A stretch of DNA of 26,486 nucleotides from Paracoccaceae bacterium (GTDB taxonomy: Bacteria > Pseudomonadota > Alphaproteobacteria > Rhodobacterales > Rhodobacteraceae): NCBI GenBank assembly GCA_003565055.1, contig PXDM01000527.1:1-26486 (forward strand), in the 5' to 3' direction. Position 1 is the first letter of the stretch, and each line of letters starts with the position of its first letter. The translations under genes and the position numbers were made by a program. This document shows, one piece after another, positions 16,062 through 23,654 of the stretch. Under the pieces are notes generated by a model. The model ran no database searches, was not told where the DNA came from, and saw nothing but the letters and a program-made list of their open reading frames with translations.

Positions 16062-17012
16062 TCACACAGGGTTGTGCAGCTCGCGCCCCTCGCGATAGGC
16101 GACGGCGTTTTCCACGGCCATCATCCCCATTTCCTCGCGCACATCGAGCGCCGCCGTGCCCAGATGCGGCAGGAGCGTCACATTATCCATCTTGCGCAAG
16201 ACCTCGGGCACAGTGGGTTCATGCTCATAGACATCGAGCCCCGCGCCACCGATCTGGCCGAGTTCCAGCGCGGCGATCAGCGCGGCCTCGTCGACGACAT
16301 CCCCGCGTGCGATATTGATCAGATGCGCATGCGCGCGCATCGCGGCCAGCGCGTCCGGGCCGATCAGGTGGCGCGTCTCGGGGCCGCCGGGCACAGCGAG
16401 GACGACGCAATCGGAGGCGGCGCAGAGGCTTTCGAGATCCGCGACCTGCTCCGCCGGGAAATCGAGCGGCTTGGGGCTGCGCGAATGGTAGATCACCTTC
16501 ATGCCCAGCCCGAAATGTGCGCGCCGCGCAATGGCCTGACCGATCCGCCCCATGCCCACGATGCCGCAGGTCTTGCCGCCCAGATGCAGGCCCAGCATTT
16601 GCGTCGGGTGCCAGCCGGTCCATTTGCCTGCACGCACCAGACGCTCGCCCTCGGAGGCGCGGCGCGCGCTCATCAACATCAGCATCAGTGCGATATCGGC
16701 CGTCGCTTCGGTCACCGCACCGGGGGTGTTGGTCACGGAAATCCCGGCGGCGCGGGCAGCCCCCACGTCGATGTGATTGTAGCCCACGCCGAAATTCGCG
16801 AGCAACCGGCAGCGCGAATCCGCCATGCCCTCGAAGACCTCGGCACTGAACAGATCGCCGAGCGTCGGGATCACCACATCATAAAGCACAAGCGCCGCAC
16901 GCATTTCGCCCTTTTTCAGCGGCGTGGTCTGTTCGCGCAGGGTCACGTTGAAATGCGCACGCGCATGGGCAAGCACTTTATCGGGCAGCGGGCGCGTGAT
17001 GAAGAGTTCCAT
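16062..17012 (-). CDS. D-2-hydroxyacid dehydrogenase (glyoxylate/hydroxypyruvate reductase-like)
   Basis: This 316-residue NAD(P)-dependent dehydrogenase reduces 2-oxoacids to D-2-hydroxyacids or the reverse. The substrate-loop FGVGYNHID is at about 74-82, the Rossmann glycine motif GMGRIG at 153-158, and the catalytic triad is Arg236 (NIARGDVVDE), Glu265 (VYEHEP) and His283 (LPHLGTA). After the glycine motif, YHSRSPK (HSR at about 176-178) suggests NADP preference, as in GRHPR-type enzymes. It is 12 bases after csaA and so probably in the ybjN-proC-csaA operon. A glyoxylate or hydroxypyruvate substrate is inferred from similarity to that subfamily and is not certain. Confidence 0.88.
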   Translation of the reverse strand: MELFITRPLPDKVLAHARAHFNVTLREQTTPLKKGEMRAALVLYDVVIPTLGDLFSAEVFEGMADSRCRLLANFGVGYNHIDVGAARAAGISVTNTPGAVTEATADIALMLMLMSARRASEGERLVRAGKWTGWHPTQMLGLHLGGKTCGIVGMGRIGQAIARRAHFGLGMKVIYHSRSPKPLDFPAEQVADLESLCAASDCVVLAVPGGPETRHLIGPDALAAMRAHAHLINIARGDVVDEAALIAALELGQIGGAGLDVYEHEPTVPEVLRKMDNVTLLPHLGTAALDVREEMGMMAVENAVAYREGRELHNPV

Positions 17013-17024
17013 GGCTTTGCCTTT

Positions 17025-17366
17025 TCAATGCATCCGCGCGCCGCAGGGCACGTCGTGATCCGGTGCGAGCAGCGAGATGCGCCCCTGCGCGTCGGAGGCG
17101 CCGAGCACCAGCACTTCCGAGCGGAACGGCCCGATCTGGCGGGCTGGGAAATTCACCACCGCCATGACTTGTCGCCCGATCAATGCTTCGGGTGTGTAAA
17201 GTGCGGTGATCTGGGCGGAGGATTTTTTTTCGCCGATCTCGGGGCCGAAGTCGATCCAGAGTTTGATCGCGGGTTTGCGTGCCTCGGGGAAGGGCTCAGC
17301 GCGGATCACGCGGCCTGCACGAATATCGACCTGCAGGAAATCGTCGAAGCTGATCGGATCGGTCAT
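17025..17366 (-). CDS. csaA: tRNA-binding chaperone-like protein CsaA
   Basis: CsaA is a small OB-fold protein of the tRNA_bind family, reported to bind tRNA and to have export-chaperone activity in Bacillus. The 113 residues include the family start FDDFLQVDIRAGRVIRAEPFP (conserved DIRAG at about 14-18), then AQIT and VMAVVNFPARQIGPFRSEVLVLG (about 69-91). The ATG overlaps the proC stop by four bases (17363-17366), so it is coupled to proC. An A8 run in its coding strand (GAA AAA AAA, plus-strand T run at 17223-17230) is unusual in this GC-rich DNA. Confidence 0.93.
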   Translation of the reverse strand: MTDPISFDDFLQVDIRAGRVIRAEPFPEARKPAIKLWIDFGPEIGEKKSSAQITALYTPEALIGRQVMAVVNFPARQIGPFRSEVLVLGASDAQGRISLLAPDHDVPCGARMH

Positions 17367-18166
17367 TTCGACAGTTCCTGCGAGCGTTCTGCGGCAGCGG
17401 CGATGGTGCGCGTCATCAACGGGGTCAGATCTGGCATCAACACGTCGAGCCCCGCAGCGGTCGTGCCCTTGGGGCTGGTGACATTGATGCGCAATTGCGC
17501 GGCGCTGTCTTCCGACTGCGCGGCGAGTTGTCCGGCCCCGATGACCGTGGCGCGGGCCAGCGTCATGGCGAGATCCGGCGCGAGGCCCTGCGCCTCGCCA
17601 GCGGCGGCCATGGCTTCGATCATGTGGAAGACATAGGCCGGGCCGGAGCCCGACAGGCCCGTGACCGCGTCCATCTGCGCTTCATGGTCGAGCCGGACCG
17701 TCGCGCCGACCACGGCAAGCAGTGATTCCGCGAGCTTGAGGTCATCTGCGGTCGCCTGTGCATTGCCGATCAGCGCTGTGATCCCGGCCCCGACCGCGGC
17801 GGGGGGGTTGGGCATGGCGCGGATGATGGGCGTCTGTGCGCCCAGCGTCGCGCCAAGCTGCGCGAGGCTGGTGCCCGCAGCAATTGAGATGAAGAGCGTG
17901 CCGCCCCCGCCCAGATCCTGCAATTCCGGCAGCGCGGCACCCATCATCTGCGGTTTGACCGCGAGCAGGGCGACCGCAGGTGCAGCGGGCAGAGGGCCGT
18001 TCAGATGCACGCCGGAAGCGCGCAACCATTCAGAGGGATGCGGCTCAATTACATGGATGGCAGCAGCGGGAAGCCCCGCCGACAGCCACCCCGCGAGCAT
18101 GGCCGACCCCATCTTGCCGCAGCCAAGCAATATCATGCCCTGCGCGGCGATCCTGTCGAGATTCAT
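17363..18166 (-). CDS. proC: Pyrroline-5-carboxylate reductase
   Basis: ProC reduces pyrroline-5-carboxylate to proline with NAD(P)H. The 267-residue length fits. The Rossmann motif is MILLGCGKMGSAML (about 11-24), followed by LLAVKPQMM, IRAMPNPPAAVGAG, GLSGSGPAYVFHMIEA and VTSPKGTTAAGL. Two positions depart from the commonest consensus: NPP for NTP and SPKG for SPGG; neither removes a known catalytic residue. Translation from 18166 puts ten residues before the Rossmann strand; the Met11 codon is an alternative start. Downstream csaA is coupled by ATGA, and the YbjN-like gene lies 71 bases upstream. Confidence 0.95.
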   Translation of the reverse strand: MNLDRIAAQGMILLGCGKMGSAMLAGWLSAGLPAAAIHVIEPHPSEWLRASGVHLNGPLPAAPAVALLAVKPQMMGAALPELQDLGGGGTLFISIAAGTSLAQLGATLGAQTPIIRAMPNPPAAVGAGITALIGNAQATADDLKLAESLLAVVGATVRLDHEAQMDAVTGLSGSGPAYVFHMIEAMAAAGEAQGLAPDLAMTLARATVIGAGQLAAQSEDSAAQLRINVTSPKGTTAAGLDVLMPDLTPLMTRTIAAAAERSQELSK

Positions 18167-18237
18167 CTTGCCCCCGTTGCCTGACCTCTCACTCAGTTGT
18201 TGCGCTGCAGCGCACAGGGGTCAAGAGGGGTGTGTGT

Positions 18238-18741
18238 TCATGCGCGGCCAACCGCCTCGGCCAGCGCGAGGCGCAAGGCAGCTTCGGGTGAATGATCCGC
18301 CCAGGCGACAAGCTGGAATGCCGGATAGAAGCGCTCTGCGGCGGTGATGGCCGTGCGGATCATGCGCTCGATCTGGTCGATCCCGGCGGGCTGGTCTTCG
18401 CTCAGCAGCAGACCATAGCGCCAGACCATCAGCCGCTGGCTGTCCCAGAAGCTGAACGCGCCCGACCAGACCATATCATTCGCGTGGCTGAGCGTTTCAT
18501 AAAGCGCGGCCATCGCGCCTTCGGGCGGGTCCATCTCGAACGTGCAGACCAGACGCAGCATGTTGTCATAGGGATCCAGCGCCAGGGTCACCGAATAGGT
18601 GCGCCATTGCCCTTCGACCGCCATGGCGATCTGGTCTTCGTTCATGCGGTCGAAGTCCCAGGCGTGATGTTCGGCCAAGGTCTCGACCATGTCGATCGGA
18701 TGAAGGCTTTCGGAGGAAAGATAGAACTCGACTGCTGACAT
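18238..18741 (-). CDS. YbjN domain-containing protein
   Basis: This 167-residue acidic protein has no signal or membrane segment and resembles the YbjN family, which has a fold like type III secretion chaperones and no agreed function. Recognisable parts are ESLHPIDMVETLAEHHAWDFDR (about 11-32), QWRTYSVTLALDPYDNMLRLVC and a W-rich end, MVWRYGLLLSEDQPAGIDQIERMI. GAGG lies 5 bases before the ATG at 18741. It stands first in the operon with proC and csaA; I recall this YbjN-proC order in other Rhodobacterales. Family call is good, role unknown. Confidence 0.85.
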   Translation of the reverse strand: MSAVEFYLSSESLHPIDMVETLAEHHAWDFDRMNEDQIAMAVEGQWRTYSVTLALDPYDNMLRLVCTFEMDPPEGAMAALYETLSHANDMVWSGAFSFWDSQRLMVWRYGLLLSEDQPAGIDQIERMIRTAITAAERFYPAFQLVAWADHSPEAALRLALAEAVGRA

Positions 18742-19340
18742 ACCCGCCTCTTTGCGTTGGCCGTGTCCTGATCCCCAAGACGCAGCGTGAGATCGCTATA
18801 GCTACGCGCCTCTTCGTGTGCGCTTACAAGATATGGTGTGGTCAAACAATGCGGCTGTAAAGGAAAAATTTACGCGGCATGGAGAAATCTGGGGATAACT
18901 GTCATGTGGCAACGAAATTTGCACGGTTCGGCAGAGAGATTGGAGGTCGTGGCGGAAGATCGGGCCAGTTGTTCCGGCGGATCGCGTGACAGAAGACACG
19001 ATCCGACACACCGGATGCTATCGTGCCCAGATGTTATGCGCGATGGCATCGGAGCGTGGGCGGGCACAGGGCGCGTGGCTGAGCTGCGCGATGAGGACCT
19101 GAACGTCTGGCGGAAGCGACCGTTTGGCGCTGTGCCATCGCTGATTTTCGACCAACGCTCCCTTGGCTCCAGGGCGTATCATTCCTCTTGGGAGTTATGG
19201 CAGGCTTGGACATTCGCAACGATACGCCGCCTTCTCACACCCCGTTACCCACTTGCCTGCATCGCTCGGTCTATCCACCGTAACTTTTCAATAAGCGTGA
19301 AGCGGTGGGCGCGCAGCTTCCTGCGCCTCGGGTGCGGTCC
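18742..19340. other. About 600 bases with no supportable gene
   Basis: This stretch lies between the cckA stop and the 5' end of the ybjN-like gene. Reading frames here have mixed codon use unlike the flanking genes, and none gives a recognisable protein; the longest is plus-strand 18838-19359, which starts at a GTG without a ribosome site. By eye it is less GC-rich than its neighbours. It holds a hairpin (18973-19015). The ybjN promoter must lie at the left end. It could include a small RNA gene or a decayed insertion; I recognise neither. Confidence 0.6.
18973..19015. other. Strong hairpin in the gene-free region
   Basis: TCCGG-CGGATCG, a 14-base loop, CGATCCG, a 5-base bulge (ACACA) and CCGGA give 12 perfect pairs in two blocks. 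There is no T-run on either strand, so it is not a standard intrinsic terminator. It may be part of a structured RNA. Confidence 0.4.
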
Positions 19341-21686
19341 TCATGCGGCTTCAGATTGACGCTGCAGTTGCGTGTCCACGGTTGTTATGAATTCAGCGAG
19401 CGAAAAGGGCTTTCCAAGAAACACAGCATTGCTGATGCGCGACTGTGCGGCGACGCGGCTGTCTTCGGAATAGCCGGACATGAACAGGACAGGCGTATCA
19501 GGAAAGCGGTCGCGGATCTGAGAGACCCAACTGGGCCCGTCAAGGCCGGGCATGATCACGTCGGTCACGAAGAAATCCGGACGGATCTCCGGGTTTTCAA
19601 GAATTTCCAGTGCGGCTTCGCCACAATCGGCCTCTATTACGCGGTGGCCTTGAAGCTCAAGGGCGCGGGCCGCAAAGGAGCGCACAGGCGCTTCGTCTTC
19701 GACCAGAAGGATCAGTGCACGCTGCCCTTTGGAAACCGGGGTCTCGACCCGACCATGATTTACAACGAGTCGCTCTTGTTGTTCATGCTCTTGCGCGGTG
19801 AAATACAAGCTGAAGGTCGTCCCGACGCCTTCTTCACTTGTGATGAAAATATAGCCCCCTGTCTGCTTTACAATCCCATAGACCGTCGAGAGGCCGAGCC
19901 CTGTGCCTTCGCCCTGGCGCTTTGTTGTGAAAAACGGGTCGAAGACCTTTTCAATCAGATTCTGCGGGATCCCGGTTCCATCATCCGCGATATGGATGAT
20001 CGTGTAATCCCCGGCGGGAATATGTACGCCGTCGCGGACAGAGCCGGTCGGAAGCGACAATGCTTCGGTTTCAATGCGGATTTCGCCGCCCATCGGCATT
20101 GCGTCGCGGGCGTTGACCACAAGATTCATCAGGATCTGTTCGAATTGGCGTTTGTCCGAGCGGATCGGGGCGACGTCTTCACCATGGCGCAGCGTGAGGG
20201 TGATTTTCTCTCCGACCAGTCTGTTGAGCAGATGGATGACGTCACTCATCGTCTCTTGAAGATCGAGAGTTACGAATTTCAGCGTCTGCTGACGTGACAA
20301 GGCCAGAAGCTGGCGCACCAGGGCCGCGGCGCGGTTGGTGTTTTGCTGGATCTGCATGAGGTCGGGATAGTCGAGATCGCTGCGATCATGGCGCAGCAGA
20401 AGCAGGTCGCAATGTCCCGAAATTGCGGTCAGCAAGTTGTTGAAATCATGCGCGACGCCGCCGGCCAACTGCCCGATGGCCTGCATTTTCTGGCTTTGCG
20501 TGAATTTCGCTTCCAGTGATTTCAACTCGGTCACATCGCTCAGGACAGCCACCACGTCAGTTTCGTCCGGACGGCAAGAGTTCGTCAGAACGACCTTGAG
20601 ATAGGTTTCACTTTCATCGCGGTTCAGGCGCAGGACCTCGGTCGCGCGTGTCAGACGTCCTGTTGCGACATCCGACAGCCATTCCATGACAGGACGCCCC
20701 AATCCTTCGAGAGTGTCACTGATATGCGCGCCATCGGCTTGTTTCATCCGCAGCAGACGGCGTGCTTCCTGATTGAGATAGGTGAAATGCCCTTCGGGAC
20801 TGATATGGGCGACGGCGACAGGCATCATGTCGAGAGTGTCAATCCGGGTCTGATCGGCAGATGCGGTCTGCGCTGCAAGCCCGTCCACAGGCAAGAAGAG
20901 CAATGTGTCTTCGTGCTCTTGATGTGTGCGCAGCCTCAGAAATGATCGCTCTGTGGGCAGCGGGCCAGTATCGAAGCTGGCAATCCGGCCAGGATCCGGC
21001 AAATCTGCCGCTGAAAGCTGCGCGGTGCTTTGCCCGGACTGTTTGAGTGCCTCGCGCAAGGCGGGTGAGGCATAGCGGATTTCCCCATCATCCGACAGTT
21101 GGGCCAGATCGAGCGGGATCGAGTCGCGACTGTCGCGCAGGTCAGTGACATCAATTTTCCAGAGCACGGCATAGATGCTGACAGGGATCAGTTCGTAGCG
21201 CCGTTCCTCGGCTTGCAGCTTGTTGTGATGGACGGCCGTGCCTTCGTCCAGCGCGCGATCCTGCAGGCGCGTTGCAAGCGCGTCCGGGTCGGCGCTCAGC
21301 CCGGTGAAGATATGTCCGACCGGGTCTCCGGCGGCAATATCGAGCGTCTCGCGCGCTGCGTCATTGGCCCAGAAGACGATACCGGTTTTCGTGTCTGTCA
21401 TCAGACAGGCTGTCGGAGAAAAGGCCAACATTCGGCGCGTCCGGTCAATGTCGCGCGCATAGATCGTCCAGATCAGGCGTTGCAGGCCAAAGGCCAGAGC
21501 CGCCATGGTCAGAATGCTGGCCCCTGCCGTCAGAATGATCGCGCCCAGCGCGTCGTGTGATATCAGCATGCCCGCAATCAACAGCAGGACGCCGATTGTG
21601 AAAGCGACAGAGATGTGACGTTGTTTGAACGTCAGAGCCACAGGGAGGATCGATCGCAAGGGCGCGAGGATGGACATGAACGGCAC
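19341..21686 (-). CDS. cckA: Hybrid sensor histidine kinase CckA
   Basis: CckA starts the CckA-ChpT-CtrA phosphorelay; in Caulobacter it controls the cell cycle and in Rhodobacter relatives motility and gene transfer agent production. The 781 residues contain two membrane helices (about 27-43 and 48-70) and PAS-like regions (about 83-180 and 285-390). The dimerisation helix GGVAHDFNNLL follows with phospho-acceptor His413. The ATPase boxes are NLVVNARDAM (521-530), DDGTGIP (568-574) and GEGTGLGLS (592-600), and the receiver has Asp709 (VTDVIMPGLDG) and Lys759. The stretch around His413 matches CckA closely. A GTG at 21686 has GAGG 7 bases upstream; the ATG at 21677 is the alternative. A perfect TTAA-N7-TTAAC site lies 44 bases upstream. 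The gene follows the RsmB-like gene by 106 bases. Confidence 0.95.
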   Translation of the reverse strand: MPFMSILAPLRSILPVALTFKQRHISVAFTIGVLLLIAGMLISHDALGAIILTAGASILTMAALAFGLQRLIWTIYARDIDRTRRMLAFSPTACLMTDTKTGIVFWANDAARETLDIAAGDPVGHIFTGLSADPDALATRLQDRALDEGTAVHHNKLQAEERRYELIPVSIYAVLWKIDVTDLRDSRDSIPLDLAQLSDDGEIRYASPALREALKQSGQSTAQLSAADLPDPGRIASFDTGPLPTERSFLRLRTHQEHEDTLLFLPVDGLAAQTASADQTRIDTLDMMPVAVAHISPEGHFTYLNQEARRLLRMKQADGAHISDTLEGLGRPVMEWLSDVATGRLTRATEVLRLNRDESETYLKVVLTNSCRPDETDVVAVLSDVTELKSLEAKFTQSQKMQAIGQLAGGVAHDFNNLLTAISGHCDLLLLRHDRSDLDYPDLMQIQQNTNRAAALVRQLLALSRQQTLKFVTLDLQETMSDVIHLLNRLVGEKITLTLRHGEDVAPIRSDKRQFEQILMNLVVNARDAMPMGGEIRIETEALSLPTGSVRDGVHIPAGDYTIIHIADDGTGIPQNLIEKVFDPFFTTKRQGEGTGLGLSTVYGIVKQTGGYIFITSEEGVGTTFSLYFTAQEHEQQERLVVNHGRVETPVSKGQRALILLVEDEAPVRSFAARALELQGHRVIEADCGEAALEILENPEIRPDFFVTDVIMPGLDGPSWVSQIRDRFPDTPVLFMSGYSEDSRVAAQSRISNAVFLGKPFSLAEFITTVDTQLQRQSEAA

Positions 21687-21730
21687 GACTGAACCTCAAT
21701 AGGGGATTGCCGCAGGTATCGCAGGCGAGG

Positions 21731-21746
21731 GTTAACCACAGGTTAA
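21731..21746 (-). promoter_or_regulatory. Perfect CtrA-type binding site upstream of cckA
   Basis: On the cckA strand the sequence is TTAACCTGTGGTTAAC, an exact TTAA-N7-TTAAC match to the CtrA consensus. It lies between the RsmB-like stop and the cckA start, 44 bases before the GTG. It is also a dyad (TTAACC-N3-GGTTAA), so another dimeric regulator is possible. CtrA regulation is inference. Confidence 0.6.
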
Positions 21747-21792
21747 TGACAGGCATATCATGAGCGCCACGCTTCGCAACTCTGAGTTGATT

Positions 21793-22959
21793 TCACGCGC
21801 CGCCCGGCGGTTTTTTGCCCAAAATCGCCAGATAGAGCCCATCGCCGCCGTCCAGAGGCGTGAATTGGTGTTCTGCCACGCAATGAAACTCAGGCGCGCG
21901 CAGGACCAGGTCCTCGATTTGCGCCGCGTTTTCACTGCGCAAGAGAGAGCAGGTCACATAGGCGAGGCAGCCGCCCGGTGCGACATGCGCGCGGAGATTG
22001 TCGAGGATTTCGGCTTGGGTCTGGCGCAACTGCGCAAGCCGTTCGACGGTGAGGGACCATTTCGCGGCGGGTGTGCGGCGCCAACTGCCGGAGCCCGAGC
22101 AGGGCACATCGGCGAGGACGAGATCGAACTGGCCTTGCGGTCGCTCGGAGCGCTCGATTTCAACCCCTGCGCGGCGGGCGCGCTCGGGGAGGTCCTTCAT
22201 CCGCGCGGGCGCTGCGTCATGCGCGGTCACATGCGCCCCGCGCGCCGCGAGCGCGAGGGCTTTGCCCCCGCCGCCCGCGCAATAGTCGAGCACGCGCTGC
22301 CCGCGCGGGTCGGGCAATGCGCCGATCACGGCCTGCGAGGCCGCGTCCTGCAATTCCACCAGCCCTTGCAGATAGGCGGCGCTGCGCTGCACGGTGCGGG
22401 CATTGCCCGTCACTTCCAGCGCAGTCGGGGTGAGCGGGTGGGGCCGGGCCTCGATCTGGTCCCGGGCGAGCAGGTCGCGCGCCTGCGTGATGTCGGTGCG
22501 GGCGGTGTTGACACGCAGGAAGACCGGCGCGCGGTGGCGCATGGTCTGAAGGATGCGCGCGGTCTCAAGGCCGAGGCTGTCGCGGAAGGCCGGCAGAAGC
22601 CAGTCGGGGCAATCGAGCGCTATGGCCTCTGGCATGGCAGGGGGCTGATAGCCGCGCTCAAGCTCTGTGAGGGCGGGCGGGCCGTAGCCCTGGGCGGTGA
22701 AAATCGTGTCCGGGTCGATATTTGCAGCGCGCAGGAGCCCGAGGATCAGACCGCGTCCAGTCTGCGCCCCGCCGAGATGGGCGAAGGAGCGCAGGCAGCG
22801 CAGCGCGTCAAAGACGAGATCGCGGATTGCGGCGCGGTCCTTGGCCCCGGCATAGCGCGCGGCGCGGGCCCATCCGGTGAGGGCCTGTTCGGCGGGCGTC
22901 CCGGCGAGAACACGGTCGAGGATCTCGATGGCGGCCTGATGGCGGGCGGCAGGGGTCAT
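21793..22959 (-). CDS. RsmB/NOP-family RNA m5C methyltransferase
   Basis: This 388-residue SAM-dependent enzyme is of the RsmB/Sun type, which methylates the C5 of cytosine in rRNA. The N-terminal NusB-like region (about 1-140) contains KDRAAIRDLVFDALR. The SAM-binding motif is DYCAGGGGK (225-233). The two cysteine motifs are DVPCSGSGSW (Cys287) and VTCSLLRSEN (Cys337, the nucleophile), with the K/R-rich TPAAKW in between. The site would be 16S C967 by analogy with E. coli RsmB, but the family includes other substrates, so I give no symbol. The ATG at 22959 follows the 202-base gap that holds the nested inverted repeat, and the 3' end is 106 bases before cckA. Confidence 0.9.
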   Translation of the reverse strand: MTPAARHQAAIEILDRVLAGTPAEQALTGWARAARYAGAKDRAAIRDLVFDALRCLRSFAHLGGAQTGRGLILGLLRAANIDPDTIFTAQGYGPPALTELERGYQPPAMPEAIALDCPDWLLPAFRDSLGLETARILQTMRHRAPVFLRVNTARTDITQARDLLARDQIEARPHPLTPTALEVTGNARTVQRSAAYLQGLVELQDAASQAVIGALPDPRGQRVLDYCAGGGGKALALAARGAHVTAHDAAPARMKDLPERARRAGVEIERSERPQGQFDLVLADVPCSGSGSWRRTPAAKWSLTVERLAQLRQTQAEILDNLRAHVAPGGCLAYVTCSLLRSENAAQIEDLVLRAPEFHCVAEHQFTPLDGGDGLYLAILGKKPPGGA

Positions 22960-22986
22960 GGGCGGATCCTCGGTCTGGGTCGCGGG

Positions 22987-23138
22987 CGTGGTAGCATCTG
23001 CGCGCGGATGGGGGAAGTCGCCACCCCTCTGCGCGCCCGGCGCCCCACCCCCCCGCCCTGTCGGTCTGCGCGTTCCGCGCAGCCCTCGCGGCCTTGCGCG
23101 CAGAGGGGTGGCGATGCGCGAGTGGGGAGCCTACCACG
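22987..23138. repeat. Three-level nested inverted repeat between thioesterase and methyltransferase genes
   Basis: An outer pair CGTGGTAG (22987-22994) / CTACCACG (23131-23138) encloses an 18-bp perfect pair, CGCCACCCCTCTGCGCGC (23019-23036) / its complement (23096-23113), extended to 19 by T23018-A23114. That in turn encloses a 7-bp hairpin CTGCGCG-TTC-CGCGCAG (23066-23082). Both strands would fold into a long branched stem. There is no T-run, so it is not a classical intrinsic terminator. It looks like a dispersed palindromic element or a structured 3' leader; the second gene is translated from 27 bases beyond it. Structure is certain, nature is not. Confidence 0.85.
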
Positions 23139-23161
23139 TGCGGGGCAGAGCGCAGGTTTTC

Positions 23162-23572
23162 TCAGCGCTCGGGCGGGATCGAATAGGTCATCGAGGCGCG
23201 GGCGACCGGATCCTCGCGGCCTTCGGAATAGAGCAGGCAATCGCCCACCGCCAGCACGCGCCCCAGCTTGAGCAGGCGCGTGTGGCAGATCAGATCGACG
23301 CCGGCCGCAGGTTTGCGCATGAAATCCATGGCGCAACTGGTGGTGACGCTCAGGCCCTTGGGGCCGATCATCGCCATGATCGCGAGATAGACCGACACAT
23401 CGGCCAGCCCGAACATCGCAGGCCCCGAGACAGTGCCACCGGGGCGCAGATGGCGGGCATCCTGCAAGAGCCGCACTGTGATGCGCATCGGTACCAGATC
23501 GTCGATCGCGAACATGCCCGCGACTTGCGGAAATTCGGTTTGCAGAAACTCATCGAGTTCGGCGCGGGTCAT
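23162..23572 (-). CDS. PaaI-type hotdog-fold thioesterase
   Basis: This small (about 136-residue) protein has the PaaI/YdiI-like hotdog signature GGTVSGPAMFGLADVSVYLAI (about 45-65), with the likely catalytic Asp in LADVS. LSVTTSCAMDFMRKP follows, then LKLGRVLAVGDCLLYSEG. Such enzymes hydrolyse acyl-CoA thioesters. The ATG at 23572 (MTRAELDEF) is 8 bases from GAGAG and is preferred over the ATG at 23578, which is 2 bases from it. It is divergent from a crotonase-like gene that acts on acyl-CoA too, 82 bases away. The acyl chain preference cannot be seen. Confidence 0.87.
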   Translation of the reverse strand: MTRAELDEFLQTEFPQVAGMFAIDDLVPMRITVRLLQDARHLRPGGTVSGPAMFGLADVSVYLAIMAMIGPKGLSVTTSCAMDFMRKPAAGVDLICHTRLLKLGRVLAVGDCLLYSEGREDPVARASMTYSIPPER

Positions 23573-23654
23573 TTGCATTGCTCTCGTCCCCGATTTGAAT
23601 TTGCGTCATGGCGGCATTTCCGTAAACTCGGGCCAAACAGGGAGGATTTGCAAG
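23573..23654. promoter_or_regulatory. Divergent promoter region, thioesterase / crotonase-like
   Basis: These 82 bases between two outward-facing genes must hold both promoters. GGAGGA at 23641-23646 is the crotonase-like gene's ribosome site. I see no convincing -35/-10 pairs. Confidence 0.5.

Noticed and set aside
16005..17636. 543-codon plus-strand frame opposite the dehydrogenase, csaA and proC
   Set aside because: It crosses three well-supported genes on the other strand and has antisense composition.
19311..19326. GCGCAG-CTTC-CTGCGC hairpin after cckA as an intrinsic terminator
   Set aside because: It is only a 6-bp stem and has no T-run on the cckA strand, so I could not support calling it a terminator.
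18838..19359. 173-codon plus-strand frame in the gene-free region
   Set aside because: It has a GTG start with no ribosome site, mixed codon use, many rare Cys, Trp and Arg residues, no family resemblance, and it runs into the end of cckA on the other strand.
22956..23336. Open frames spanning the nested inverted repeat
   Set aside because: Their translation is Arg/Gly/Pro-rich low complexity produced by the palindrome, and they overlap the recognisable thioesterase.
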